Positions 1-18,552 of a DNA stretch of 64,000 bases are shown here, piece by piece. Location of the stretch: contig NC_086360.1 of assembly GCF_036324505.1 (NCBI RefSeq), positions 17,211,293 through 17,275,292 on the forward strand. Reading direction: 5' to 3'. Made by a program: the position numbers and the translations under genes. Positions within the stretch are counted from its first letter, which is position 1, and each line of letters begins with the position of its first letter. The notes beneath the pieces were generated by a model. It had not been told where the DNA came from, searched no databases, and saw only the letters and a program-made list of their open reading frames with translations. The stretch comes from Eleginops maclovinus (lineage: Eukaryota; Chordata; Actinopteri; Perciformes; Eleginopidae).

Positions 1-934
<934 letters not shown>

Positions 935-1143
935 AAACTATTAGACCCCATTTCTAATGTGTGCATGTGGCCGTTCACCACCATGGAAACAAGAGAAGAA
1001 GTGGGTGGGAGTTTCTCATAAGTAGAACCAGATTTGATTTTCAGGCAAATTTTGCCCACCATTTCTTTTATGCTTGATCTCCTCCTGAAAGCTACTCCTG
1101 TGAAAAAACATTTCTCAGTGAAAGGTAGACATATGAACTGACA

Positions 1144-1155
1144 TGACCTTGACCT
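1144..1155 (-). promoter_or_regulatory. Candidate nuclear-receptor site (AGGTCA direct repeat, no spacer)
   Basis: The plus strand shows TGACCT twice in tandem, which is AGGTCA-AGGTCA on the minus strand. It includes the extended half-site TCAAGGTCA recognised by monomeric receptors of the ERR and NR5A (SF-1) families. The match is exact, but a 12-bp site alone does not show function. Confidence 0.35.
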
Positions 1156-2113
1156 ATTGCTTCAAACACCTTATAACTTTTTCCCCTTACCTATGTTTCC
1201 ACGGTTAATCCTATAAAAACAGGCATACAGTAAGTCGTGATTTATGATAGATAAAAAGTGAGAAGACTTCAATATCTCAACACCACAGACCACCAGACAC
1301 CAAAGAAGTAATTCACCGTATGTCTTTGCAGGGACTGTACAACCGTGTCCGTGCTATTTTACAGATTATATGTGTGTTTTATGTAGGTTTCTGCAGTTGT
1401 CCCTGCAACACAGCAGCTAAGCACTATTGATAACTTATATAATGTAGGCCAATGGCAGTTTGCCTGAATAATTGTGACACGCAAAAAGAAGGACAGTATA
1501 ATGCAACACTGCAAATGTGACGTGAATAAGTATTACGAATCGACAAAGGATTTAGCCAAGGCAATGTATTTACATAGCCCCCAAAGTGCTTTACGGATTA
1601 CACAGTTAATGATAGAAACAATATTACCACAAAACGATATAATTAAGCCATTACAAACTAATTGCTGCATAACATGAGTTTTGGGACAAATTACTAAAGA
1701 GGATACCTATTAACGTTAAACATTATTGTATGGGTAAGGTAAGTATTTAAATCAGTTTTACAACCTCAAATAAGATAATGAGTCCTGTCTGTGTCCATCA
1801 CACATGACAAAAAGGACAAGACACTTTGCACTCAGAAAGTGAGCACATTTTTATATAGAAAGGGGCCAAGGTGCACAGGATGAGGGGTGTAGCTATAAAA
1901 GTCAAACTAAAAACCGAGCTAGCAAAAGTTGTGTAGCTTAGAAATACAGCAAAAAAACAACATATTACTAGTTCTAAATTACCTGCTTGTTATCATCATA
2001 TCACATTGACTTGTATGCAGTTTTATAATACTCTTTTACCGTTCAATAAATCAATAGTTTGTAATTTAGGAAGGTACCTTTGCTTTCTTGCCAACAGATA
2101 ATTGTACTGTAGG

Positions 2114-2154
2114 GATGAAGCTTCAGCCTGCTTCAGTAGAGATGAAGCTTCAGC
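2114..2154. repeat. Short tandem duplication with HindIII-type palindrome
   Basis: The 14-mer GATGAAGCTTCAGC occurs at 2114-2127 and again at 2141-2154, an offset of 27 bp. Each copy holds the palindrome GAAGCTTC. It is probably a replication-slippage duplication. Confidence 0.7.
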
Positions 2155-2559
2155 ATGTAGCCTGGCTAAAAATGCTAAATAGTCATTGTAGCACCTCAAA
2201 AGTGCACCAGTCAACATATTATATCTTGTTCTTGTGCACAAAAATGTGTTTAATGTACCATAAATGGTATCAATATCACTATATATTTGTTAAAAAAGCT
2301 AATTCAATTATTAACATAAGCCTTATAAGCTAAGCATATTTCTCAAAATGAGAGAAAGAATTGCGTCATTATGGCTTGCTGTAGCCTATCATTAGGTTCT
2401 AATGGTTCAAATATTCCGTTTCTGAAACATTAGTCTTTGCGTGAATGAATTTATCATAACTCAACACAAAATCCAGACAAAGCCAACGCTGTAAGCTTAA
2501 CATGGTTTCATTCTCACCTTCTGTGGGTCAGATGGGGTAGCTCTATAATGAAGAGCCCT

Positions 2560-2830
2560 GGAAATGGCAACATGCTAATTGTAGTAACTATCTGATTGGT
2601 GTAATAGTGCTTTACGGGTTATGTGGTGGGTAATAAAGTGACAGTGCGTTTAGCTCCAAATCATGCGGAAGACGCATGCTGAGCAGTCTGACGCTGGCAG
2701 AAAGGACTGCTCAATTAGGGAGCAGATTTAAGATGAGAGCGTTGATTCCCCAGCCCAATTAATTAGCACTAGAAGAGAGGAGAGGAAGCCAGCGAGCAGA
2801 AGAGAGATTTAGCCAGGAAGTGCCCACCAG
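2560..2830. promoter_or_regulatory. Candidate conserved non-coding element
   Basis: This is a compositional island of unique sequence with several homeodomain-core words: GCTAATTG near 2575, CTCAATTAGG near 2710, and CCCAATTAATTAGCAC spanning the 2750s to 2760s. CpG-containing words (GACGCATGCTGAG) stand out from the flanking AT-rich DNA. It lacks open frames and known repeats. The call is inference from composition; conservation was not tested. Confidence 0.35.
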
Positions 2831-5394
2831 GGACTCGCTCTCCTGCTCCTGCCTGCTCACCCTTACTCTATTCCATGCTCTATTTCCCTCCTTGTCCTGC
2901 ACATTCTTTTATTCTTACACTGAGCTCCTCTGACTCGTAGTTCACCTTATGCTCTCCCTCTGTCATTAACATTCTTTTAGAGGTCCAAAACACCAGTATA
3001 ATAGTCTGCTTTTCATAACACTTGGTCCAATTTGTGGCCATTAAAAATTCAGTAAAAAATGTTCTCATTAGGTAATTCTGAGCAAAATAATGCTGCCTCG
3101 AAATATGAAAGCTTTGGCTCTACAGCAAAGGAGTCTTCCTTTAAAACCCCTCATTGGAACGGTCATTGCAAACACATGTTACACAGTCCAACATTGTTCA
3201 AACACTTTTGGTCTAAGCTGTTGTCAAGATCTAAAGGTTCCTAAAGAAATCAGATGGTTGAATGGTATAGCAGTGTGTATATAAAAAAGCAAAAGACATC
3301 TAGAAAATGTCCATCTGATGTCATGCTGCCATAAAAATGGCATCTGGGATGAATGTTGGATGATTTACGCCATTAAATACTTTACACAATATAGGCATAT
3401 GGGTCATGCTTTAGTGAAGTGCTGGCACAAGAAGATACAGAATATATGTGTTAATGGTGTTTCATCTAACTGACACCACTTAACCCTGCATTAAAGGATT
3501 CTTCTTTGGCTATAAAGTCTATCTGGCAAACGTGCAAAGATGCAAGCAAAAATGAAGAAACCTACGCATTTATTGCATTTGTCTCTCTGTCCACCTAATG
3601 AATATACAGTAGGTCTAATATATAACATCCTTGCAGCTCAGTTTTGGTCTCCACCAACTCCCGTACAGTAATTCACCCTTGCTAAATGCTTCACTATCTT
3701 CACAAAGCTAGTCGTAAACTGTGTCTGTTTGTCAAATGAGGCTTTGTGCCAGAAAAGAAATGTGAGGCTTCAGGGCTTCAAACTCAGCCAAGCACAGTGA
3801 CAACCGATGGCTTGAAAAAAGTATAGCACCCCTTCAAGACTTGAGCCAAAGCACTACAACACCTCGCTGATTTTAATAGTTTTTTTTTAAATAGTTTTAG
3901 TCTTGTGTGTGCAATAAAAGTCCAAAAAGTCTATGTGCTATATTAAATTTGCAATACTCTTGTTCAGAAGGGCTACAATAAAGTAGATGTTAAAGTGCAA
4001 TATGTTATCGTTAAATACATTTTTATGCTTCGCCCAAAAGTTCGAGACATAAAATATTTTGTTAACACAAAATATAAATGGACTTTAATAAGGCCCAGAG
4101 TCCACTGTGGGCTCATGCATTCATGGTCGATATTAATGTAATATTTCATATGAGTTGCAATGTGATGTGAATAAAGAATCATATTCAATAAATTAGCCTA
4201 TTGGTTTTATTACATTCATACTTCAGGTGAAAATGATATTTCTACAGTCACTGCCATATTTCTTCTCTTCTTATATCTTTTATGTGTATAGCAAAAATTG
4301 CAAAACTTTTAGTACTATTAAACTGGAAGAAACATTTGAAGTTTGCATAAGAAATCAGCAACGCGTTTTATTTATTTCTGCATATTGAATGTGCCCTTCA
4401 CAGGAATTACACAGTACCATATACCTATCACTTCCTGTTGGGAAGGGTTGCATACAATGGGGTCTGACAACAGTTGCCAATTTAATCTAAAAAGGACCCC
4501 ATGACAGTAAAACAAAACAGTGAAAGTGCCACCAAACCAGAAAAGAAAGTGAAATAGAGCTCAGAAAAAGGTGGGGAATTGCAGATTTGGGTTATAATTC
4601 TTCACAGGTTTGTCACTACAAATAATATCTTTTACATTGCGCCCAGTCAATTTATTCTGTAATAGATAGTTGTAGAAATATTAATGTTAGCAGCTTTAAG
4701 GAGAGGTGTACACTGAGAACATTAGATCTAAGTCTTTACTGAGTCAAAATAGCAAGTACATAAGTAATGTCAAGGAGAACCAGAATGTTTTAATGTTCAT
4801 CTTTAAATGTTTTAAATGGAGCTCACACCCTTCAATCATATCGAAAACAGCTGCTTCCATGCATGTGCAATGTACTTGTGGATCACAATTAATGGTTCCC
4901 TTATATTCATTCATGTCTATGTTGTCAGAGTTAATGCAGGTTTCATCAAACCAGGCAATAGATTTGTTATTATAATGCTTTTCAGATTAGTTTATGATGA
5001 TGCCAGACCTTTCCCTTGGGCTGGTAGCTCAACAATACACTGGAAACCGATTATTTGTGCCTAAAAAAAAAACACCAATCTCCAGCATACATATTTATTA
5101 TGGGATGTAGCCAATACCTGCGATGGATTGTCAATAAGCAAGGTCTGTGAATATATTGTGTCTGGACCCGTGACCCCGCCTGCTTGAATGTCAGATAACT
5201 TATACTATTACTGCCACAGCCCACTGGCCATCTATCAAAACACAGCCAAACGTCAATACCCAAGGCTCGTCCCAAAACTCAAAAAATTACCCTGGTTAGA
5301 GGGAGGAAAATAAAAACCAATCAATGTGTGGTCTGAAAGGAAGGGCCAGTCCTCACTGTGCTGTATGAATTTCTGATGCCTCTGCTGCTTAAGC
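2831..5394. other. Non-coding AT-rich spacer
   Basis: Mostly low-GC sequence with short poly-T/poly-A runs (for example near 3885 and 5062). Several 60-90 codon frames occur on both strands and none shows a recognisable domain. No repeat family or RNA gene was recognised. Confidence 0.55.
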
Positions 5395-5625
5395 TCCAGA
5401 CTATCAATTACGAGATAAACAGGGTCTAGGTGATTGTTGTCATGGTGCACAGGGCTGCCATCCAATTAGATTGCCCGCCGACTAATGTGTTAATATCTTA
5501 CATAATTGGTGTTGGGGGCTATTTTTTTCTCCCCCTCTCAAATGCCAGGCTGATCCTTATAGAGTCTAATATTACACCATTAGCACAATCTTATCTGGGC
5601 AGAGTAATATAGATTAAATATATAG
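5395..5625. promoter_or_regulatory. Candidate conserved non-coding element
   Basis: Dense in ATTA-core words: TCAATTACGAG near 5403, CCAATTAGATTGCC near 5461, CATAATTGG near 5500, and TAATATTACACCATTAGC near 5568. There is a small CpG group (GCCCGCCGAC). The sequence is unique and has no open frame of interest. Regulatory identity is inferred. Confidence 0.33.
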
Positions 5626-5938
5626 AAAAGTACTGTATAACTCAGAAACCAATTCCAGTGGCATGACAGACTATTTTCTGCATGTTTCTTAAATCGTCAC
5701 CTTTTTTAGGTCCTCCTTTCTTTCCAATTTTGAAGCGAAAAATGTAATCATTAACATGAAAGTAACGTTCATGCTGAAGATCACTCGATTGTTTTGGATA
5801 TTCTTTTGCATTTTTTTTGTTACTTGGCTGTGAAAATGCTCGGAGATAAAACAACACCAGCTTTTTTGTTGTTTTTTGGGGGGAGAAGCTGGATAATAAA
5901 ACCTACAGAGACTAGGAAACATTTCTGGACAGAATACA

Positions 5939-6062
5939 AGTAATAAGAGAGAGGAGAAGAGAAATAACCAAGCAGAGAATATGTATAAAGAGCAGAAAAA
6001 GAGTCAGAATCGAAGAGGGATAAGGGAGAAAAAAGAGAGGAGAAAGAGAGAAGGGAGCAAGG
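5939..6062. repeat. Purine-rich low-complexity tract
   Basis: The plus strand is almost entirely A and G over about 120 bp (AGAGGAGAAGAGAAATAAC, then GGAGAAAAAAGAGAGGAG). It is typical polypurine low-complexity DNA and immediately precedes the more complex block at 6065. Confidence 0.75.
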
Positions 6063-6064
6063 GA

Positions 6065-7174
<1,110 letters not shown>

Positions 7175-7400
7175 ACATGTCTACATCACCATCGGCATCA
7201 CAGCGCTGATCGCCACGCGTCGCCGCACCATCGTCAGAGGCGGTAAATATTTCATCAGGGATGCAGATGTGTCAATTAAAGCAACGTAGAGACACAGCGA
7301 GATCCCTCGTCTAACTCCTCACTTTATTTGTCTTTTAGCTTCGCCGCCTAGCTCAAGGATATTCTCATTAGCACATTAATGCAACACAAATGAGAGGGAC
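7175..7400. promoter_or_regulatory. Candidate conserved non-coding element with CpG cluster
   Basis: About nine CpGs fall within roughly 70 bp (7190-7250: ATCGGC, GATCGCCACGCGTCGCCGCA, CATCGTC). They are followed by CAATTAAAGC, CATTAGCACATTAATGC and TTTATTTGTC. The CpG density is far above the local background and there is no open frame. Regulatory role is inferred. Confidence 0.4.
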
Positions 7401-8265
7401 ACAGGAGACAGCCAGGAAAGCCAAGTGGGAAAAATAGAGATGTGCTTTTGGAAGACGTGCCTCACTTCATGTGGGCTTGCATAGGAGCTTCGCCCTAGGT
7501 TTATATGGCTAATTCAGTGTTTCAAGCTGATGTCTGCAAATAAATAGTGACTTATAACAAAAGCTTACAAAGGAAATGATAATAATGATACAAATCATTT
7601 AAGAGTAATATATAGTTATTTAAGATCTGCAGAGAAAAGTTGGTTTCAATCCATCACAAGATCTGTGGTTTTCCTTGATGACTAGCCACTCCGTTTCAGT
7701 ATTATCTTACTCTCTTTGCCTACAGTTCCAGGGTTTTTGTCATAGTTAGCCTCTGCGGGGGAGAAAAAAGCGTAGACATCATTCTATGAATTATTAAAGG
7801 CGCTGGCGCTAATTTATTTAATGAATTAAGAAGAGTCCGGTGGGGGGTATTTCAATAATGGAGCACTGTTAGTAGTGTTTTAATAAGGATGGCACACACT
7901 GATTGGGTAATTACATCTCAGCTCTCCCCATGCTGCTTCACTCTGGGGCCACAAGAGGAGCAAGCAGTGTGACAGTAGAGACGTTGTCTGGATTCTATAT
8001 TTATCATAAAACACACATCATGACATGCAGTCCTACACACTGGCCTCCCATTAGAGATGGAATTGGGTTGTGCCTCACAGCAGTCAAATGAAAGGGTTAT
8101 TGGATAAATGGGTGCAGTGCTCAATCAATCAAACAGAAAATGTTTGTGTTCATGAACCTGCATGTGTACACTAGCCTTCATTTTTTGATAAATGAAGGTT
8201 CGAGGGGCGAAAAGGGGTGAGTGGCATTTTTCTTTATATTTTATAAAATTACACAAGTACAAAGA
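7401..8265. other. Non-coding spacer
   Basis: No gene recognised. Words such as GGCGCTAATTTATTTAATGAATTAAG (split here: GGCGCTAATTTA, then TTTAATGAATTAAG) near 7800-7830 and TGGGTAATTACATC near 7904 could extend the regulatory-looking character of the neighbouring block, but the signal is weak. Confidence 0.5.
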
Positions 8266-8706
8266 TTAAAGAGGCCCTATTATGGTTTCGGGGGTTATCA
8301 CTTTCCTGAAGTGTGCTATATAGGTTTTATGGCATGTTAATGGTATGCAAAGGCTAAAATCGCAGAAGGAGTTTCTCATCCACACCCTCTCCCCCACCTA
8401 CCTGAACGCCCTGATTGTAGTCCTTTGTTTACTTCGGTGTCAACGTGACATCACTACGTCACACCCATGCTGCTATTGGCGCTCCAACACATTGTACGTG
8501 ATAAGCTAAGGGCCAAAACATCTTTAAACAGTTGACTAAACAATCACAACTGCCCTGGAAAGCTAACCAATCAGAGAAGACTAGGCTATGGTTTCAGACA
8601 GAGGGGGAATAGGGTTCTGTAGCACAGGTAACGTGAGAAAAATAAAGACCTTTTGAGGCACAATATACAAATATAGAACCTGAAAATGAGCATAAAATAT
8701 AACATT
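8266..8706 (+). mobile_element. Dispersed teleost non-autonomous element
   Basis: The left end (TTAAAGAGGCCCTATTATGG), the internal CCAATCAGAG and GAGAAAAATAAAG words, the paired CGTGACATCAC/TACGTCAC segment, and the right end (CCTGAAAATGAGCATAAAAT) match the pattern I know from a very common short interspersed element in teleost genomes. The ends are weakly inverted (CCTATTATG against CATAAAAT). It has no open frame, so any mobility would have depended on enzymes supplied elsewhere. The family assignment is from memory of the pattern; a repeat-library search would settle the class and name. Confidence 0.6.
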
Positions 8707-10148
8707 AGGAGCATTACTGTATGTCTGTCAAGTGTACCCAACATGCCTTACTAATAACACCACAGTAATACAGACATTCATAATGTTACGCTTGCATGCC
8801 TGGGATAATCACAGTCATTACATTCTTCTTAAATTCAACCATAATAAGTCAGCCAGGCCGAGTTCATATAAAGCATGCAAATCAGTGACACTAAAAGGTA
8901 ATGTCAGATAACAAATCTTTATGGTTACTATGACTACTATGCTACAGCGCACGATAAAGACACTCGTATTGTGCTACGGCCGTGCTTACAGGAGCTCATG
9001 ATATTTATTGATGCATTATAACTGCTGTCATAAAACATTAGAGATGTCTGGTACGAAGAACATAAGCCCGTGACGTGAAATTTTCATTTTGGATCAAAGT
9101 TACGTAACAATGATCTACTGTATCTGGCATTGTATTATGCTCTTATTATGCAGTGGAAAAAATATGACCATCTTAAAACATTTTTTTGTTGCTGTTCATA
9201 TTATATAAAATATGAATTGAAGAAATGACATGTCATTTTCCCATGCTTAGCTATAGCATTATGTCATGAAAGATATTTAATAAACTTATTGACAACATCT
9301 TTAGGTAAAGCCATTGTTTGAATAGGGATTAAACATTTGGTTAATTAGTGTCATAGGTTACACTCGATTCATGAAACACTTCCAGCTGAGTTCAATACTG
9401 TCATGCATGAAGGCCCTTAAAGCACAGAGTGTAAAGAATACCAAAGCACATCATTATAATGCATTTTTCAACTTATTACAGTATGTGTCCATGTTCACTG
9501 TGATTAATAACAAACACCTTTCAAACTATGTAATCATTTCTGCAGCGTCACTTACACTCACACAGCCAACACAAAGCCACTGATTTTCCAACCCATCCGT
9601 TAACTGCTAAAATGTTGACAGAATTTCAGGAACGTAACAGGAATGTAACAAATAGCGAAGCAAACACATGTAGGGTTTACAAAGAAATAGCACAACATTA
9701 TTTTTGAAATTAAGTGTGCAAAATGTATTGGTGTTCTAAAGCATCAAATACTTGTTTTAAACTGGAAAAATATAATAAAATGGTCCAGCGGGGCAAGTAT
9801 TTAAACACACCATAAGCCATAAGATTACAGTAAAGTGTTTTAACCTTACACTGTATACAGTAGGACAAGAGGAGTGATCCATCCTATAAGTGCTTGATTT
9901 TTAACATTTCTGCCACTTAAACCACAAAAATATGAGAAGGACCATAAAGGAAAGTAGATGGAGGGAGGGAAGAAAATAATCATTCCTCAGCAAAAATGTC
10001 AGCCTCAGTTATGAATTTTTTAGAAAGCAATAAAGCCCACGAGCCTATTCTGGCTCTTGTCTCACCATTCAACACATCCAATAGCTTGCAGTAAGACCGA
10101 AAGATGCAAGGAGGGAGCAAGAGAGAAAGAAATACAGAGTCAGGAGCC
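8707..10148. other. Non-coding AT-rich spacer
   Basis: Unique AT-rich DNA without a supported gene. A purine-rich stretch (GGAGGGAGGGAAGAAAATAA near 9960) and another at 10095-10148 lead into the simple-repeat tract that follows. Confidence 0.55.
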
Positions 10149-10216
10149 AGAGAGAGAGAGAGAGAGAGAGAAAAAAAAAAGACTGTCTATAATAAGGGGG
10201 GGGGGGGGGGGGGGGG
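10149..10216 (+). repeat. Compound (AG)n, A10 and G21 tract
   Basis: An (AG) array of about 11 units (10149-10171) is followed by ten A residues and, after a short unique spacer, by 21 consecutive G residues (10196-10216). A G run this long is rare in vertebrate DNA and can form intramolecular G-quadruplexes. It is also a place where sequencing or assembly errors in length are expected. Confidence 0.93.
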
Positions 10217-10239
10217 CTTCATTGGTCCGGGCTGGACCT

Positions 10240-10420
10240 GTAATGGGACTGGATCCCGATCAATAGAGACGCTCCTCAGGCCATTCGTAGGCGTAATGAC
10301 TTTAGGTTTCTCAATAATTAAGATATTGTCACTGTGCTGACTGCAGGGTCAGCCAATCATTAACCCCATGTTAAATATGCCTTTGTTTTAATTGCTTTGC
10401 CTTAACTCCTCCAGATACGC
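10240..10420. promoter_or_regulatory. Candidate conserved non-coding element
   Basis: The block carries GATCAATAGAGACG, GGCGTAATGAC, TCAATAATTAAGATATTG, CAATCATTAACCCC, TTTTAATTGC and GAAATTAAAGG. It is repeat-free and follows directly after the poly-G tract. There is no coding potential. Function is inferred from the homeodomain/forkhead-like word density. Confidence 0.38.
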
Positions 10421-11397
10421 AGGGATGGAAATTAAAGGGACAGCTACCCTTTTTCTGTCTGCGTGTACTGTATGAGTCAGAGAGGGAGGAACAGGTAGAG
10501 ATAGGAGCCCTGAGGCAAAGATGTGTGTGTGCTGTTGAGGTGTCTGTTTCTAGCATGTAACCAACCTATTAATTGTCCCTATTTTTAGCATTTGGAATAT
10601 ATTCTTTTAAAAAAAGGCATCAACTGTGCTGTGGCACAATGAAAAATAAAAGGTATACTTCCTGAGGTAGGACATGAAAGGAACCAACCTATTTTCTTAA
10701 CTTTTGAACACTCGCTCAATTGAGCAAATTCTTACGGAGGTCATCTGTCATCCGATTTTCATTTTCAAAGCCAACCCAAGCTCTACACATTGTCTTTCAA
10801 AATTGTGGGCAGGGAGGCTGAATGTGGGGCCAATGGTGGTAAAAGAGGGGTCCTCAGCTTTTTCTGTCACGCAAGCACTGCCTACTCACACGGTAATATT
10901 CCTACCTCACTTCCCCAATCCCTGCAATCATTCCCAGCTATTCCCGCCCCAGCTGGGTGATGAGAAACAATGAATTTATATCTGACGTGCTGCCATTCTT
11001 TTCTCTCTTCCACACGGAGTCTTGTGCTTCCCTCACTCCCCTCTGCCGCCTTGCCATTGGCGGTTGGTAAATGGACTAAAGCGCCACTCAATAGGACGAT
11101 GCACTCCGTCAAGGCGAGGGGGCTTGACCTTTCCTGGCGTGGGGAAACGCAATTCATATCGGGCCCAGACCAGCTGCCCGCTAAACGAACATCTCATCCA
11201 ATTTCCAGACGCTTGCAACACAAAAAACAGGAATGGGGGGTGGGTGTGTGTGTTGGGTGGTGGGTCTGTGGTGGAGTGGGGTTGGGGGAGCGGGGCTTGT
11301 GGGCAGGGAAGTCCTGATGGATTTTAGATTGGTTTCTCAATTTCTCTTCACTCAGGAGAGGCGGGGGAGAGATGAGACAAAGAGGAAAAACAAACAC

Positions 11398-11399
<2 letters not shown>
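10421..11399. other. Non-coding spacer, moderately GC-rich
   Basis: No gene recognised. A 115-codon plus frame (10970-11317) and a 91-codon minus frame overlap at 10882-11317; neither has a domain, and the plus frame ends in a GGGTGTGTGTG-type low-complexity tract (11230-11300). A GC-rich piece with several CpGs lies at 11090-11180. Confidence 0.5.

Positions 11400-11428
<29 letters not shown>
11400..11428. repeat. (CA)n microsatellite, about 14 units
   Basis: Short perfect CA array preceded by a C-rich stretch and followed by AAAAGG. Confidence 0.95.
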
Positions 11429-11435
<7 letters not shown>

Positions 11436-13260
11436 TGCTTAAACTGACCTCTTGATTTACTGATTATTTATTTACTTGTCAAGCTGTTTATTATGCCGAG
11501 TTGTTAAATTATTTTATGGGATTTCACTTGATATATCTGACTGCACCCCTTTTTTTTGACTGAATCTAAATCATCAACACCAGACAGACTATTAATGACA
11601 GACCACCAAGAGAGACGGTTACTGTGGAGACCGCATTCCCCCAGGACTTACTCATGACAAACGCACAAACAAAAATATATGCACACACAGAAACCTACAA
11701 CTACACACACAGACGACACACTGAGTGCACACACACACTTTGGAGCTTGCAAAGACACACTCGCACAACCATTTGCTGTAACCGAAGGTGCGTTTCAGTG
11801 TGTGCAGAGGTTCATTCAACACTTGGTTGCTTTTAAAGCATGATCATTTATTAAATAAAAGAAGTTGGTGTGCGCTGCAAAAAGGCAGAGTAAATTAAAT
11901 GTAGAATTTGTCATCATATACACATGCAATGTAAGACAAGTCCATTCGGATGCAAGGCAAGCAAACTGTCTGGGAGAGAAATGAGGATCTGCCTAGAACG
12001 CGGGTCTGTTTTTGCATGTGTGAGTGTGTGTATGTGTGTGTATACTATGTGTGAAAGAGCGAGAGAGAAATGAGACGCACACACACTCGCATACACATAA
12101 AAATCACAAGAGTGTCTTGCACATCAAAGCAACACTGTGGCCCACACCACATTAGGTCCCTCCTCTGTCTTGAAGAAGGACGCTTTAATTGGACCGCTGT
12201 CTACTACCATATACTGTATATATAACATATTTTATACATGTATGTGTAAGTCTTCATGTTCCTTCCTTCTTCCCTTTTAGATGTTTGAATAAATATTTGA
12301 CGCATCATCTATTATTTATCAGATACTAGCTTCATTTATCGAGTGGAAATAATATGGTATACATTTCAATGTTGTTATGGCTGATCTACATTTTATAATT
12401 TGCTGCAGGGGATGTCACAGACCTCGGTGGCTGAGTTGGAGAGCGCAGTTACGACTCCTATGCTAAAGCATGCAGACAAATGCACTTACGCATAAACAGA
12501 GACACATAAACAAGCACACAAACACACACACAGATACACTAGGAGGTAAACAATTCCCACTTTTGAGAGCTTGAGATATGCCTTGGGCAACAAACCAATC
12601 ATAGCTCTGCTGTATGAGCATGTGTTTTTAGATAAACAACTGGTATTGGTAATTTGGCAGGGCTCCCTTGGACACGGCGATGTGTAAGCAGTGTGTCCTT
12701 AAAATGTGAGTATACCAAATGAGCTGCAAACAAGCAGCACTAAGTCGGATTCAGGGACACAGTGCCTGCGGTCTCTTGGGTGCGCTGCTTTTCCCTGTAG
12801 CCCTGTGTCTGGCTGGTAATGTCTGCATGGCACTGCTAGGCTTGGCCCAATTAAACCTATTTAGAGAGCCTTCAGCCTTGGGTTCACCGGGGACTCAACA
12901 TGTCATCTTACCTTCCACACACATGTGACTTCCTGCCTGTAACAAAGACGGATCATGTGGTATGATGTAACCATCCAACGTTTTAGTGAAATATGCACTT
13001 TTCCACACTCTGATTTAATGTTTGTTATTCCTATTACTAAAGTATCATTGATACCTGTTTAAGGGTGACTGTCCTCGTAGCTCCCTTCATTCTTGGTGGT
13101 AGTGATGGGTGGGATGTGGGATGTGGGTTGGCTACATGGATGGAGATCAGATTTCCTACACCCCACAAAAGCAAACACAGCTAGTCGGCAGTGTGTGCCG
13201 TGCATCCCCGGAGTCCAACTGCTGCTCTGAAACCAATTTAGCAGCCTAGGCTGGATTGAG
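11429..13260. other. Non-coding spacer with dispersed CA words
   Basis: No gene seen. Interrupted ACACAC/TGTGTG pieces occur at 11680-11770, 12015-12095 and 12500-12540. A tRNA A-box-like word lies at 12429 but has no partner B-box. The remainder is unique AT-rich DNA. Confidence 0.5.
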
Positions 13261-13435
13261 TGAACCCCTGCCCCCTCCCTCTTTTCTTCTATCCGCTCGC
13301 TTTCCTTTCCTCTCCCTAAGCGTTACTCTTTGGAAGACCCACTGAGACAGAGGGAGAGGGAGAGGGAGGGAGGAAAAGGGTGGGAGAGTTTGGGCAAGAG
13401 AAGGGGGAAAAAAGAGAGGAAAGGGTTCTCTTCTT
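13261..13435. repeat. Pyrimidine-rich then purine-rich low-complexity pair
   Basis: Positions 13261-13320 are C/T-rich (CCCCCTCCCTCTTTTCTTC), while 13345-13430 are G/A-rich with (GGGAGA) units (GGGAGAGGGAGAGGGAGG). The two halves are loosely complementary in composition, so an imperfect fold-back or triplex is possible. The overlapping minus-strand frames are low-complexity artefacts. Confidence 0.7.
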
Positions 13436-13636
13436 TCTGAAATCATGCTCTGGACCAGTCTGGAGAGGCCTAGTGTGTTTGGATTGGCATGGCGGCTGGC
13501 AGACGACAGGGGGAGGTGGAGCTGGAAGAGAGTTATAAATAAACATTTCAACAGGGCTGGGGAGAGGTGTCGGCGGCTTCAGGCCACGGACCTTCCCTGG
13601 GCTCGCTGGCGCCCCTCCAGGTCACATTACATGAGT

Positions 13637-18535
<4,899 letters not shown>

Positions 18536-18552
18536 GTTGTTGTTGTTGTTGT
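18536..18552. repeat. Short (TTG)n tract
   Basis: About five to six TTG units following AACAACG, giving a small CAACG-TTG mirror. Confidence 0.85.

Noticed and set aside
12429..12445. tRNA A-box-like word (TGGCTGAGTTGG)
   Set aside because: No B-box of the GGTTCGANTCC type within the usual distance and no cloverleaf; not a tRNA, and too short to call a SINE.
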